A DNA stretch of 51,123 nt from Umbribacter vaginalis (lineage in GTDB: Bacteria > Actinomycetota > Coriobacteriia > Coriobacteriales > Eggerthellaceae), in NCBI GenBank assembly GCA_001552935.1, contig KQ959713.1, positions 162,230-213,352 of the forward strand, in the 5' to 3' direction. This document shows positions 36,863 to 47,900 of the stretch, one piece after another; position 1 is the stretch's first letter, and every line of letters begins with the position of its first letter. The notes beneath the pieces are model-generated. The model was not told the DNA's origin, did no database searches, and saw only the letters and a list, made by a program, of their open reading frames with translations. Both the position numbers and the translations under genes were made by a program.

Positions 36863-39331
36863 TTACTCCTTCGACGAATCAGACTTAGTTGAACCAGTGC
36901 CACGAAGCGGCTTTTCAGTAGCCTGGGGTGTTGTGTCCGCAGCGTCGGCCGATTGCGAAGTTGGCTTTTCCGCAGGTGCAGAGGCTGGTTTCGTCGTTGT
37001 AGAAGCCGGCTTGCCTGCCGCTTTAGGCGCCACCTTGGGCGCTGCTGTTTTAGAAGCCGCTTTAGACGCATCCTCGTCATCGCGCTCAAGTGGCCGTTCA
37101 GGTTTCATTTGCACATTGATACCCTCGGCACTCAGCATCGTTTCCAGTTTATCAATCACAGTTCCATCGTGACGATTATGCTTTCCGTGCGTGTGGTTCT
37201 CGTGTTTTTCATCGGCTGCTTTCTTGCGCAGAACATCCTTGTCTTTTTTGCGTGCCGCTTGCTCCTCAGCTTCACGTTGAGCTTCAAGTTCAGGCTCGCG
37301 CGCTACGTATTCATCCCACTTGTTCTCAAGGAGCGCCTTGCACGCTTCGCCTTCAACGGTTTCGCGCTCAAGCAACACGCGCGCCATCAGGTGCATTTGT
37401 TCTGCATTGTTCTTCAAAATGGTAAGCGCACAGTTATACGCTTCATCAAGCAGACGCGACACTTCCTTATCGATAAGCTGCACCGTTTCGCTTGAATAAT
37501 TGCAAGCATTACCGCCCAAATACGCCTCTTCACGTGGCTTTGCGAAAGTTTGGTTGCCCAACACGTGCGACATGCCATATTGCGTAACCATAGCACGCGC
37601 CATAGCTGTTGCGCGCTCGATGTCGTTGCTAGCACCTGTTGTATAGTCATCGCAGAATAGCTTTTCAGCAACGCGTCCACCCATAAAGACAGCAAGCTGA
37701 GCTTTCATTTCTCCTACCGTGTTCAGCACTTTATCTTCTTCAGGAATGCTAAGGGTATAACCAAGTGCGCGCCCACGTGCAATAATCGAAATTTTATGAA
37801 CGGGATCGGCCAGCGGTAAGCTGAATCCAACAAGTGCATGACCACTTTCATGATACGCAATCGTCTTTTTCGTGCTTTCCGTCATGACGCGACCTTTACG
37901 CTCAGGACCAGCAACGATGCGCTCCATCGCTTCGCTCACTTCACTTTGCGTAATAACTTTTTTACCGCGACGTGCCGTAAGCAACGCAGCTTCATTAAGC
38001 AAATTCATAAGGTCGGCACCCGTAAAACCAGGCGTAATCGTAGCAACTGATTTCAAATTAACATCAGTTCCTAAGGGCTTGCCTTTAGCGTGAACCTTCA
38101 GAATTTTTTCGCGTCCGCGCACGTCAGGTGCATCAACAAGAATTTGGCGATCAAAACGCCCTGGACGCAAGAGTGCAGGGTCTAACACATCGGCACGGTT
38201 TGTAGCAGCAATCAGCACAACCGAGTCGTTTTTATCGAAACCGTCCATCTCAACAAGCAGCTGATTGAGCGTTTGATCTGCTTCTTCATGCGCGCCACCA
38301 AAGCCGCCACCACGTTTACGACCAACAGCATCAATTTCGTCAATAAAGATAATCGACGGTGCAGCTTCTTTTGCTTGCTTGAACAAATCGCGCACGCGAC
38401 TTGCGCCAACACCCGCAAACATCTCAACAAAGTCGGATCCTGAAATGCTGAAAAAGGGCGCGCCAGCTTCGCCAGCAACAGCTCGAGCAAGAAGCGTTTT
38501 ACCAGTTCCAGGAGGGCCAACCAACAAACAACCATGAGGAATACGTGCTCCCAGTTCCTTATATTTTTCAGGATTTGACAAAAAGTCTTTCACTTCGCGC
38601 ATTTCTTCAACCGCTTCATCGGCACCAGCAACGTCATCGAAGCTAACATCAGGACGCTCTTCAATAGACCGGCGTGCACTCGTTTTACCAAATCCCATTT
38701 GTGAACTTCCCGCTTTTTGCACTTGGAACAGGAAAAAGAAGAGTAACGCACCCATCAAAATAACAGGCACAACCGACTGCAAAATTTCCCTAAAGGGTGA
38801 TGGAAGCTTAATTTCGTACGAAATTTGCGGATGGCTTTTCAGCAACGCATCGAGCGAATTTTGTCCAAGGTAGGTTGATGTGTAATGACGCTCGGTACCT
38901 AATTGCTTTGAATCGAGAAGTGACGTGCTTACCCCTGGTACTTGTGCATTTTCACCCGCCTGAGCACTTGCGCTTGATGACGCATGCGCAGGCGTATGCA
39001 CGCGAGCTTGTTCACCTGAACGAGCATTCAGCGCTTCAAATGAATCTTTGAACGCTGAGCTAATTTGCGAACCAGCAGTAATTGCCGGGTAATAGGTTCC
39101 ACTTACAGTATACGAGCCAGCGTCATATACAACCGACTTCACACGGTCTTGCTGTACAGCAGATACAAATTCCGAGGTAATTAAGGTATCGGTGTTTCCT
39201 TGCTGCCCGTTTTGCCCAAACATAAGCTGGCGGCCCACTAAAAACACAATGATGGCAACAATGACCACATTGATGATAAGCGTGCGCAGCTTTTTTGGTT
39301 TTGGCTTGAACTTGTTTCGTTGTTGTGCCAT
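36863..39331 (-). CDS. ftsH: ATP-dependent zinc metalloprotease FtsH
   Basis: FtsH is the membrane-anchored AAA+ protease that degrades unfolded membrane proteins and some regulators. The 822-residue protein has a first membrane helix ([20 protein letters not shown]), an external domain with a Ser/Ala/Gln-rich insert, and a second helix ([16 protein letters not shown]). The AAA+ module follows, with Walker [14 protein letters not shown], Walker [10 protein letters not shown] and the SRH region. The zinc site is HESGH. The C-terminal 130 residues are Lys/Ala/Pro/Thr-rich and longer than usual. It lies in the expected hpt-ftsH-folP order. Confidence 0.97.
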   Translation of the reverse strand: MAQQRNKFKPKPKKLRTLIINVVIVAIIVFLVGRQLMFGQNGQQGNTDTLITSEFVSAVQQDRVKSVVYDAGSYTVSGTYYPAITAGSQISSAFKDSFEALNARSGEQARVHTPAHASSSASAQAGENAQVPGVSTSLLDSKQLGTERHYTSTYLGQNSLDALLKSHPQISYEIKLPSPFREILQSVVPVILMGALLFFFLFQVQKAGSSQMGFGKTSARRSIEERPDVSFDDVAGADEAVEEMREVKDFLSNPEKYKELGARIPHGCLLVGPPGTGKTLLARAVAGEAGAPFFSISGSDFVEMFAGVGASRVRDLFKQAKEAAPSIIFIDEIDAVGRKRGGGFGGAHEEADQTLNQLLVEMDGFDKNDSVVLIAATNRADVLDPALLRPGRFDRQILVDAPDVRGREKILKVHAKGKPLGTDVNLKSVATITPGFTGADLMNLLNEAALLTARRGKKVITQSEVSEAMERIVAGPERKGRVMTESTKKTIAYHESGHALVGFSLPLADPVHKISIIARGRALGYTLSIPEEDKVLNTVGEMKAQLAVFMGGRVAEKLFCDDYTTGASNDIERATAMARAMVTQYGMSHVLGNQTFAKPREEAYLGGNACNYSSETVQLIDKEVSRLLDEAYNCALTILKNNAEQMHLMARVLLERETVEGEACKALLENKWDEYVAREPELEAQREAEEQAARKKDKDVLRKKAADEKHENHTHGKHNRHDGTVIDKLETMLSAEGINVQMKPERPLERDDEDASKAASKTAAPKVAPKAAGKPASTTTKPASAPAEKPTSQSADAADTTPQATEKPLRGTGSTKSDSSKE

Positions 39332-39563
39332 AAGTCCTAACTTTCTTGTACCGTTTTATATCGTTTTGTACTGTTTTATACCATTTGGTAGGTACCGTAG
39401 TTTTACGTGTTTGTGCTGGTAGTGGCATTTGTGCTGGTGCGGTGCTTGTGCTGGTCATGCTGTTCATGCTCGTAGCGGTCGTGCTTGCGGCACTTGTGCC
39501 ATTCGCGGCACTTGTGCTGTTCGTGCAACGCTGATACCGCCGCTGGTGCTAATCCCAAAACTC
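39332..39563. other. Gap with degenerate tandem repeats
   Basis: No gene is visible. Two repeat types occur: GTACCGTTTTATATCGTTTT with a variant copy just after (39350-39390), and GCGGCACTTGTGC-like units (39425-39530). The ftsH promoter should be here but I cannot place it. Confidence 0.5.
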
Positions 39564-40223
39564 CTATTCGTACACTTCGGGCTTCAAAACACCAATATAA
39601 GGCAAATTGCGATATTTTTCAGCATAATCAAGGCCATAGCCAACAATAAACTCATCGGGGCATTCAAAACCAACGTGCAAACAATCGATGGGTGCTTGTT
39701 CCTTTACTTTTTTGCGCAACAAAGGCACCACCGAAAGCGACGCTGGCTCGCGCGAAGCAAGATTCTTCAGCAAATACGTAAGCGTCAGGCCTGAATCGAG
39801 AATATCTTCGGCAATAATAACGTGCTTGCCCTTAATTTCGGACGATAAATCTTTCAAAATGCGCACAACACCAGAGCTTTTCGTGCCCGAACCATACGAT
39901 GAAATGGCCATATAGTCCATCTCAAGAGGCACGTTCATATAACGCGCCAAATCGGCCATGAAAATTGCAGCACCGCGCAAAACCGACACGAGCACAATCG
40001 TTTCGCCTTTATCAGCAACCGATTGGAACTCTTGAGTAAGAGCGTCTCCCAGTTCAGCAACTCGTTTTTGAATTTGCTGCTCGGTGAAAAACACCTCTTT
40101 AATGTCGTTGTGCATATCATAGTGCGCCGATGCGGTATTCGCACCATCAGCTTGAGCAAGTTCGCTTCGAGAACCTGTCATTTGAACTGGTGTTTTATCT
40201 GAATATGCAGGCTGTGTTGTCAT
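39564..40223 (-). CDS. hpt: Hypoxanthine phosphoribosyltransferase
   Basis: This purine-salvage enzyme turns hypoxanthine or guanine into IMP or GMP with PRPP. The 219-residue protein has the PRPP loop IIAEDILDSGLTLTYLLKNL, the MDYMAISSYGSGTKSSGVV flexible loop and the C-terminal VGYGLDYAEKYRNLPYIGVL. The first 36 residues (up to MHNDIKEVFFT) precede the family start. I keep ATG 40223 because AAGGAC lies nine bases before it, and the inner ATG has no ribosome-binding site. It precedes ftsH as in most actinobacteria. Confidence 0.96.
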   Translation of the reverse strand: MTTQPAYSDKTPVQMTGSRSELAQADGANTASAHYDMHNDIKEVFFTEQQIQKRVAELGDALTQEFQSVADKGETIVLVSVLRGAAIFMADLARYMNVPLEMDYMAISSYGSGTKSSGVVRILKDLSSEIKGKHVIIAEDILDSGLTLTYLLKNLASREPASLSVVPLLRKKVKEQAPIDCLHVGFECPDEFIVGYGLDYAEKYRNLPYIGVLKPEVYE

Positions 40224-40718
40224 AGTTATGCGTCCTTAACCCCAATCGGGCGTACCGGTTTATGCCTGTCATAACTATAATGCATAACTAAGCACAAACG
40301 CGCCTCGCCTGAAAATGTAATGATACGGTTCATTATTGTAGCATCTACGCGGCATTGATGAGCTCAGGTCGCGCGCATAAAATAAAACATCCTCAATTGC
40401 AGCAAAATACTGATGCTAAGAAGCGCGATTCAGCTGCTTGGGAACGCGATGGTGACACTGGGAAACGAATGCTCGTGCAGGATAACACTACGCTCGAGCG
40501 GGCGCGAGTGTGAAAACGCGACACAAAAATTCCCAACTATTGAAGACGTGCAGCTCGAACGGGCGCGCGCGTGCAAATATGTGTAAACGCATGGGAAGAG
40601 CAAGGTAAGTGCTTGGAAACGTGGCGGTGCCTCAAAGGCAGTGCCTCAGATACTCAGGAACGCATATGAGCTCGTAGGACACGCGTATGAGCTCGTGGAG
40701 AACGCGTTCCCCACGTCA
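40224..40718. other. Long gene-free gap with private repeats
   Basis: I see no coding or RNA gene. Short direct repeats are present: GCTCGAGCGGGCGCGAG at about 40492 with GCTCGAACGGGCGCGCG at about 40554, and ACGCATATGAGCTCGTAGG with ACGCGTATGAGCTCGTGGA at 40660-40705. A TATAGT box at about 40275 on the minus strand may belong to the hpt promoter. Confidence 0.5.
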
Positions 40719-41378
40719 TCATGAAAGTTTCACGCGCTGTACAACATCAGCAAATTCGTGCAGAAAACGCTCCATAGGAAAGCCAACCACCGTGGAGCGT
40801 AGGCCGTCAAGCTGCTGCACGAACTGGGCGGCGCTGCCTTGAATTCCATACGCACCCGCTTTGTCAAACGGTTCACCCGTTGCAAGATATGTTTCAATGT
40901 CAAGGCTGCTAAGCTGTCTAAAGGTAACGCGCGTTGTGTCCGTAAAACTACGATACGCAAGTGAAAAATCACTCTCGTGTTCACCTGCAAAGCAATACCA
41001 CACCGACACGCCCGTGTGCACGTAATGCGATGTGCCAGACAGCGCGCGAAGCATACGCGTTGCATCGGAAGCGGACGTAGGCTTGCCGAACACTTCCCCG
41101 CCACGCGCAACCATCGTGTCAGCGCCTACCACCACCAGAAAGCCACGATAGTTTTCATCAGCCAAAATGGCATTTACTACCGCGTGGGCTTTTTTCTCGG
41201 CCAGCTTTTGCACAGCATCAAACGGACGCGCACGCAAATCGGCATCAAGCGTTTCATCAACGTGAGCACTAAGAACACGAAAGCGCAATTTCTCCTGTTC
41301 AAAAAGCTGTTTGCGCCGAGGCGATGTTGACGCGAGCACCAAATCGATTGGCTGATTATCAAGAATGCTTTCCTCCAT
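40719..41378 (-). CDS. maf: Maf-like nucleotide pyrophosphatase
   Basis: Maf proteins hydrolyse non-canonical or excess nucleoside triphosphates such as dTTP and UTP and have been linked to septum control. The 219-residue protein has LVLASTSPRRKQLFEQ near the start, the catalytic VVGADTMVARGGEVFGKP, and the AYGIQGSAAQFV segment. The ATG at 41378 is favoured because AAGGA lies six bases upstream; earlier in-frame ATGs at 41411 and 41432 are possible. It stands alone between two gene-free gaps. Confidence 0.93.
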   Translation of the reverse strand: MEESILDNQPIDLVLASTSPRRKQLFEQEKLRFRVLSAHVDETLDADLRARPFDAVQKLAEKKAHAVVNAILADENYRGFLVVVGADTMVARGGEVFGKPTSASDATRMLRALSGTSHYVHTGVSVWYCFAGEHESDFSLAYRSFTDTTRVTFRQLSSLDIETYLATGEPFDKAGAYGIQGSAAQFVQQLDGLRSTVVGFPMERFLHEFADVVQRVKLS

Positions 41379-41582
41379 GTAACGTCCTTCGCGTGGTTGA
41401 TTGCTTGCCATATGGTGTAACTTCCTTTGCATTGTTTCTAGCTGAAACGCAATGCACGTTTAACACGTTGTTATTATAGAACCTTAAAGGAATTCACCCC
41501 TGGCATAAACACAATAACGTGAAGATCCCAAGACTATTGCATATTAGAATTTTCGCTGATCCAAAACGGAATTTTACTGTTC

Positions 41583-43046
41583 TTATAGTTCGCCCGTCAA
41601 CGTGCGATACTCTTCACTTCCAGCATCCGACCAACTAGCCTTATCGCTCTTTACAATAGTACCAGTGTTGTATTCATAAGCATATATGTTCTGCATCTGT
41701 GTATCATAGGGCGACCAGCGTCCATCTAAAGATTTAATAGCCTTAAATACGACATAAAGGCCACAATTACCATTCTTAGAATCTCTATCATACTGCAAAT
41801 AGGCAATATCCGAGTTGCTTTCATGCAGGACAAAATATCTATCCCCTTTAGCAGTATAGTGCTCCTTAAACGTAGAGCCTTGCGGTACAAAATACATATC
41901 AAATATCTTAAGAGCTCCGATTCGTCGTTTCTCTTCTTCTGCATCCTGAACAGAAGTATCAAACGCACGAGAAGGGTCCTCTCGATATTCAGTTGTTAAC
42001 TTTCCAGCTGTACTGTTGTTACTCTCCATTCGAGAAAACCACTCTGATTCACTTATTGTCGGATCTGTATCATTTGCATTTGTCATTGGCCGAAGATACT
42101 TCAAGAAAAACGGTCCTTGCGACTGATAAAGATAATACTCAAAAGGGGCATACTTATCGTCCACGTGCTCTGTGTAGGTTCCATTGTCATTTTTTATTAT
42201 CGGGTATCGATCAAAAATAAATACCGTGTCAAACAAACCAAGACCCAAAATAAGTAAACTGCAAAGCATAAACAATAAAACCCGAAGTACGATTCTTACA
42301 CCAGTCTTTTGTACACAGGAAATACGATGCCGATTCCAAGAAACACCTGTTAGCACTATTGTAATAATCCAGATACATGGCATTGCCGCACATATAACAT
42401 ATACCCACGTCTGCAAAAGCCACTGATATGGAAGACGCGCTGCAGTCATTCCGTAAAATGCTGTTAGAATACCGCTTAGTACATACAACCAGCAGAGTAC
42501 CGATGCAATTCTATCTTTTTTTCGCTGCTTACCCAAACTAAGAAGAAATGTATCACACTGTGCCTTATCGCGTGGAACTGGAAGAGCGTGATTCATTTCC
42601 AGTAGCAAATAAATGTAATCGGCACTTTCAACTATGCAATACAAATCGGAATATTTTCTTGTCACGATAGTGTTCTTCGTATGCACGGTAAATGAATCAT
42701 TGTAGAACACATAATTCCATTCCTCGTTACCATTTACCTGTTGTCTTCGAAATTGGAAACGGAGTATATATTTCCAGATCAACGGCAAGCCACCAAGAAG
42801 CAGAATGGCAGCGCAATAAACGCCCCATCCAAGCAGCTGTAACGTATCAGCTGTCATACAAACAGTTCCAACAATCATTAAAAGAATAAAAGTTACTGCA
42901 CCCATGTGCAGCATCTTCTGCTTGTATAAATCCCTGTTCATCCTGTAATAGTTTTCCCAGGTATGCGTGTACGATATACAATAACGTGGATTCGCCTCAC
43001 TCATAGGAATTTCTTTATGTTTTTCGTTCGTGAAAGAATCTGGCAT
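41583..43046 (-). CDS. YcxB-like membrane protein with large extracytoplasmic domain
   Basis: Residues about 55-100 hold two membrane helices. They are followed by a YcxB-like domain, with NYVFYNDSFTVHTKNTIVTRKYSDLYCIVESADYIYLLL in its core. Two more helices lie at 190-250 and a fifth near 270-290. The last 200 residues are hydrophilic and probably outside the membrane; I do not recognise that domain. The ATG at 43046 has GGAG nine bases upstream; ATGs at 43061 and further in are alternatives. Function is unknown. Its AT-richer sequence and its position inside the conserved tilS-hpt-ftsH neighbourhood suggest it was inserted. Gaps of 204 (maf side) and 224 bases (tilS side) flank it. Confidence 0.75.
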   Translation of the reverse strand: MPDSFTNEKHKEIPMSEANPRYCISYTHTWENYYRMNRDLYKQKMLHMGAVTFILLMIVGTVCMTADTLQLLGWGVYCAAILLLGGLPLIWKYILRFQFRRQQVNGNEEWNYVFYNDSFTVHTKNTIVTRKYSDLYCIVESADYIYLLLEMNHALPVPRDKAQCDTFLLSLGKQRKKDRIASVLCWLYVLSGILTAFYGMTAARLPYQWLLQTWVYVICAAMPCIWIITIVLTGVSWNRHRISCVQKTGVRIVLRVLLFMLCSLLILGLGLFDTVFIFDRYPIIKNDNGTYTEHVDDKYAPFEYYLYQSQGPFFLKYLRPMTNANDTDPTISESEWFSRMESNNSTAGKLTTEYREDPSRAFDTSVQDAEEEKRRIGALKIFDMYFVPQGSTFKEHYTAKGDRYFVLHESNSDIAYLQYDRDSKNGNCGLYVVFKAIKSLDGRWSPYDTQMQNIYAYEYNTGTIVKSDKASWSDAGSEEYRTLTGEL

Positions 43047-43270
43047 GTTCGCTTTCTCCATAAACGTTACGATAGTATCTGTTGTTCCATTATGTTAAAT
43101 ACCACGGCTGTAATTGTAAACGGACGTTACCTCTTTCGTATCTTCTACTTAGATAGAAAAATTGAAACCATAAGTAAGCACAAAAAATCATGCATAAAAA
43201 ATCAGAGGCGCAAGATCAAGTACTCAAATAATTAATTCGAACAATGCATGTTGATACGCAATGCACGTGA

Positions 43271-44464
43271 CTACTTTTTGCGTCGTGCGCGAAACGCACT
43301 CATCGGTTCAACACGAACACCCTTTTTATTGGAACTTACTGCGTAATTTCCTTGAATGTTCGCAACATATCCGCTGTTCATATGGCACGCGCCCGATGTT
43401 TCATCATACACAAAACCGCTCAAAATAGCCTGCACGCTGGCAGTTTCGATACGCGCATCATCGCCCAGCATACGCTTCAGCGTTTGCAGCACAACGCGCC
43501 GACACAACGCCAGATGATACGTGCCCAACTGGGGCGCAAGCAGAAATCCATGCTGATACACACAACCCAATCCCGCACCTTCATCAAGCCACGTTACCTG
43601 ATTGCAGGCGATATCGTGAGCAAGCGATTCAAGAAAATCGTCCTCATCAGCAATCAAATTCATGCTACGCGTAAGCACTGTTAGAAATTGCGGATTCCAC
43701 TTTTCAGCTGCGGGAACAAGCGTATGGCGCACATATGCGCGAAAGTGATCGGTGTTAGCATTCGTAGCGTCTTCTCGCCAAAGTTCCCCGTGTTCACCAG
43801 GTAAGACATGGGGAAACGCCCGCAAAAACGCGCGCGCTTGTTCGCGTGACACGTCAAGCAAAGGGCGAATACACTGCCCGTTACGGTAGCGCATGGCACG
43901 AAAACCACCTGGTCCAGTGCCCACAATTGAGCGCATGAAGAACGCTTCAGCGCGATCGTTTGCCGTGTGCGCGGTGCAGAAGACACCGTGCGAGGGTGCA
44001 AGCTGGCAATGAGTACAGAAACTTTCAAGCGCTTCTTGTGCTGCGCGGTAACGCTCGCGACGTGCGATAGCTTCCATATTACCCTGCTCATCACGCACCA
44101 TGCGAGCAATATCAATGCGGCAGCTAAAAAGAGGGATGTTCAAGTGCGCCGCCAAGCGCTCCACAAACGCAGCATCAGCATCAGAGTCAAAGCCGCGCAA
44201 ACAATGGTTCACATGCAGCATAGCCAGGTGCTGCAACACACCACGTTCACGCAACAGCCACGCTACATACGCAAGCGCGCACGAATCGGAACCGCCTGAA
44301 ACCATCAACAGCACTGGTGTGTGCGGATGTGCAAGGTGATTACGCTCGATGGTGGCACGAAGCGTGTGCACGAACTCTTCACAGGTACTAGGAAGTGCCT
44401 GTTGAACTTGTGATATATCCGTTTCTGGTAACGGTTTCATCGACGTGTTTTTAGAAGCATTCAC
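43271..44464 (-). CDS. tilS: tRNA(Ile)-lysidine synthase
   Basis: TilS changes C34 of the CAU-anticodon isoleucine tRNA to lysidine, so that it reads AUA; the enzyme is essential in most bacteria. The 397-residue protein has the PP-loop MVSGGSDSCALAYVA near residue 54, LHVNHCLRG, TAHTANDRAEAFFMR and GPGGFRAM, followed by a C-terminal domain. It starts at a GTG (44464) preceded by AGGAG. It is the leftward neighbour of the type II-A locus, separated by a repeat-rich gap. Confidence 0.96.
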   Translation of the reverse strand: MNASKNTSMKPLPETDISQVQQALPSTCEEFVHTLRATIERNHLAHPHTPVLLMVSGGSDSCALAYVAWLLRERGVLQHLAMLHVNHCLRGFDSDADAAFVERLAAHLNIPLFSCRIDIARMVRDEQGNMEAIARRERYRAAQEALESFCTHCQLAPSHGVFCTAHTANDRAEAFFMRSIVGTGPGGFRAMRYRNGQCIRPLLDVSREQARAFLRAFPHVLPGEHGELWREDATNANTDHFRAYVRHTLVPAAEKWNPQFLTVLTRSMNLIADEDDFLESLAHDIACNQVTWLDEGAGLGCVYQHGFLLAPQLGTYHLALCRRVVLQTLKRMLGDDARIETASVQAILSGFVYDETSGACHMNSGYVANIQGNYAVSSNKKGVRVEPMSAFRARRKK

Positions 44465-44792
44465 GCGTGTTCTCCTGTCTGGGAATTGTGCGGGCGCTTA
44501 TGGGCAATGGCGTGCTGATGGGGGCTTGTGAACGGTGCGTGCAGGTGTTACGTGCAGGTGTTACGTGTGCTGGGGTTGTGCACGAATGCCGCACCGCAGT
44601 ACCATCGGCATGCGCAGTGCCCGCGACGTGCGCAAGCCCCATTCTGTGCCGCAGTGCCTTCTACGTACACAGTGCCCATCCCAAACCGCAGTGCCCTCAA
44701 CGTGCGCAGTAACTCATCACGTGCAAAACACAGCCGCTTACCGTAGCTGTATGCGTGTATTCTTGATTGTAACTACATAATACTTGAAAATA
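44465..44792. other. Gap with degenerate tandem repeats
   Basis: No gene is visible between tilS and the tracrRNA terminator. ACGTGCAGGTGTT is repeated (44545-44572), and CCGCAGTGCC-type units recur at about 44590, 44650 and 44690 with CAACGTGCGCAGT-like ends. They look like slipped, decayed tandem copies. Confidence 0.5.
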
Positions 44793-44818
44793 AAAGAAAA
44801 GAACTCCCGAAGGAGTTC
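44793..44818 (-). terminator. tracrRNA terminator
   Basis: On the minus strand GAACTCC and GGAGTTC pair around the TTCG-type loop, followed by TTTTCTTTT. This is a strong Rho-independent terminator ending the tracrRNA. Confidence 0.92.
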
Positions 44819-44909
44819 AGAGTTGATGTCTACACATCGCTCACAAAGTGAGTCTTTAAGCTACAGCTTTATTTTGACTTGCAATGTCGTTTTAACTGGT
44901 AATTAAAAC
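44793..44909 (-). ncRNA. tracrRNA of the type II-A system
   Basis: Transcribed leftward, the RNA starts with an anti-repeat. It contains CCAGTTAAAACGACATTGC, which pairs with the repeat at the window end over 15 exact bases, one G-U pair and TGC. It then has the AAG bulge and TCAAAAT, which pairs with the repeat's GTTTTGG end, the same layout as in Streptococcus pyogenes dual RNAs. A short nexus-like hairpin (AAGCT/AGCTT) follows, then hairpins CTCAC/GTGAG and GATGT/ACATC, and a terminator. It lies just upstream of cas9 and is divergent from it. Length is about 117 bases if it starts at 44909. The unprocessed form is inferred from promoter position and has not been measured. Confidence 0.92.
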
Positions 44910-44915
44910 ACCTAG

Positions 44916-44944
44916 AGTGTAAAACACGTAAGGAGCTCTGTCAA
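44916..44944 (-). promoter_or_regulatory. tracrRNA promoter overlapping the cas9 ribosome-binding site
   Basis: On the minus strand a perfect TTGACA (44944-44939) and TACACT (44921-44916) are 17 bases apart. Transcription would begin near 44909, exactly where the anti-repeat begins. The same bases read on the plus strand contain AAGGAG, the cas9 ribosome-binding site, and end two bases from the cas9 ATG. Confidence 0.8.
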
Positions 44945-44945
44945 C

Positions 44946-47900
44946 ATGAAACTTCGCAATGCAAAAGACTATTCAATTGGGCTCGATGTAGGCACTGGTT
45001 CTACCGGATGGGCCGTTACCACACTCGATGGCGATCTCTTTACGTTTAACCATCGGCCTACCTTAGGTTCGCGCCTGTTTGAGTCGGCATCAACCGCACA
45101 AGAAACACGGGAAGCGCGCGGTGCACGCAGACGACTCAAGCGTCGTAGATGGCGTATTTCCCTGCTGCAAGAGCAGTTCGCTGCAGAAATGGAATCATGC
45201 GATTCAAACTTTTTTATTCGCTTAAACCAATCGAGGTTGTGGCAAGAAGACAGAACCGAACAAGGAAAAGGTTATTTGTTTGGCGGCAAACCTATTTTGT
45301 GCGGCGCTCAAATATTTGCCAATGAACAGGAGTATTACCAGCAATTCCCCACCATCTTTCACCTGCGCAAATTTTTAGTTGAGTGCAGTGAACAGGTTGA
45401 TCTGCGCCTTATCTATTTAGCGTTGCACAATATTGTGAAATACCGAGGGAACTTTTTATATCAAGACAACAAAACGCTTAATGTAAGAAACTTTAACCTC
45501 GATAGCCAAATTGCCGATTTTCTGGATCAGCTGCAGCTGTGGTGTGAAAATAATGATCTTTGTTTTCACGAAATTGACGGCACCACAACGCTTGCAAGCC
45601 AATTGAATACGTGCTTTCATCAGCAAAGCAACCAGCAAAAAAAGGACACTCTTAAAACATTTTTCGCGACATGCATTGAAAACGATAAAATTGCAGGCGA
45701 ATTAACAAAAGCACTGTTAGGATATAAAACCGACTTCAAAATTATCTTCAATATTGAAGGTGAAAAAGACGAATACAAAGCAAAATGCAATGAAGAGGAA
45801 AAAATCCTCAAATTGCAAGAAACAATTGATGATGCCAATCAGGTATTACTGCAAAGTATCCTCAATTTATATTCTGGAATAATTGTAGAAAAAATTCTAA
45901 ATAATACAGCAGTTAAAAACGAATCAGCGCAATGTACCCTTTCTGCGTATCATTGCTACTCATATGCGCTCTACAGCAAACAACTGAGAACTCTTAAAAA
46001 ACTGGTAAGAAAATATAATCCGCAACGCTACAACGAGTGCTTTAACCTTAGCGCCGAAGACCCAAAGGCAAAAAAGCAATTATGTACGTATGCACGCTAC
46101 AATGCGCAACATAGCACCGATTATGATGAATTCAAGAAATATATCAAGGATCTTTTTGAAAATACTGATGCGGTGAACGATGCAGCATACCAACAAATGA
46201 AGCAAGATTTCGATGAAGAGAAATTCCTGCGCCGTCAAAAAACAAGCGATAATGGCGTGTATCCTTATCAATTCCATCTGGAAGAAATGCAGCTCATTAT
46301 TGAGAATCAAGCTCAACACTACCCGTTCCTTACAAAAATTAAGCCGAAATTGGAATCGCTTGTTACGTTTAGAATTCCCTACTATGTAGGGCCTCTGACC
46401 CAAAAAGGGATACAACGCAATGGCCGTAAATTCGCTTGGTCCAAACGCAATAAAGACGCAGAAAACCAGCGCATTTACCCATGGAACTGGGACAGTATTA
46501 TCGACAAATCTGCCAGCGCAGAAGCATTTATTTTACGCATGACAGGTAAATGCACCTATTTATATGGCGAAGACGTATTGCCGAAAGAATCGCTGCTATA
46601 TCAAGAGTTTTGCGTTCTTAACGAACTGAACGGAGCGCGATGGAATTGCGATGGAGAACGTCGAATGCCGCTCAGCAACAAAGACTGCAAGGCAATATAC
46701 CGCCAGCTGTTTCTTAAAAAACAAAAAGTAAGCTATGCCGATGTTTCGAACTATTTAAAGGCACAAGGGCACATCAATAACTCCGTTGCTGGCGGTCAGG
46801 GCGAACATGGCTTTGAATCGACGCTGAGCTCGCACCATTTCTTCCGCAAACTCTTTAACGTAGATGCAGCAAATGATTTAACTGCACAACAAATAGAAAC
46901 AGCGGAACAACTTATTTTGTGGGGCACCATCTTTGAAGATAAAGAAATTTTCGAACAGAAAATTAAAGAACGTTTTGGAGATATGTTCAGCAAGGACGAA
47001 ATTAAAACAATCGCACGTCGCAAATTTAGCGGTTGGGGAAAATGCTCGAAACAATTATTGTCGGGCTTAACTGTTGAAACGCCACGTGGCCGTGAGAGCA
47101 TTATAGACGTATTGCGCAATGGACATCCAGAAAACGGCAGAACGTTGGTATTTATGCAAGTAATTACCGACAAAAAGCTCGAATTCGATAAAAAAATTGA
47201 GGAATATAACAACGAGCACCTTGCCAAAACCAACGAAAGTGTGCTTGACACAGCCATTATGTCACCCGCTATTAAACGCGGTGTAAATCAAGCGCTGCAT
47301 ATTGTTGGTGAAATCAGACGAATCACTAAGCATGATCCTACGTGCATTTATATTGAAACAACACGCGATGAAAAAGATGGGAAACATAACACGCGCACAT
47401 CATCACGTTATTCCAGCTTAAAGAAAAACCTAGAAACGCTTAAATCGATTGATAAGGCAAATGCACCAGCAATTAAACACTCCTTAGAACTGCTTGAAAC
47501 CTACAAAAAACAAAATATTGACGACAAACTATTTTTGTATTTTACGCAAAACGGGAAGTGCATGTATTCTGGCAAATCGCTTGATATTAACAATCTTTCA
47601 AGCTATCAAATTGACCACGTTATCCCTCAATCCTACATAACAGACAACAGTTTTGACAATAGGGTACTGGTTTACGCAAGCGAAAACCAACGAAAAAGCG
47701 ACTCATTGCTGCTTTCAAGCGTCATTCAAGCAAAACAAGAGCCATTCTGGACTTCACTTGAAAAAGCTGGGCTCATATCCGAAAAGAAACACAATAACCT
47801 GAAACGTAAATCTTTATCGGATGCTCAAATTAAAGGTTTCATTAATAGACAATTAGTAGAAACAAGTCAAATAGTAAAAGTTCTACGCGATGAATTGAGT

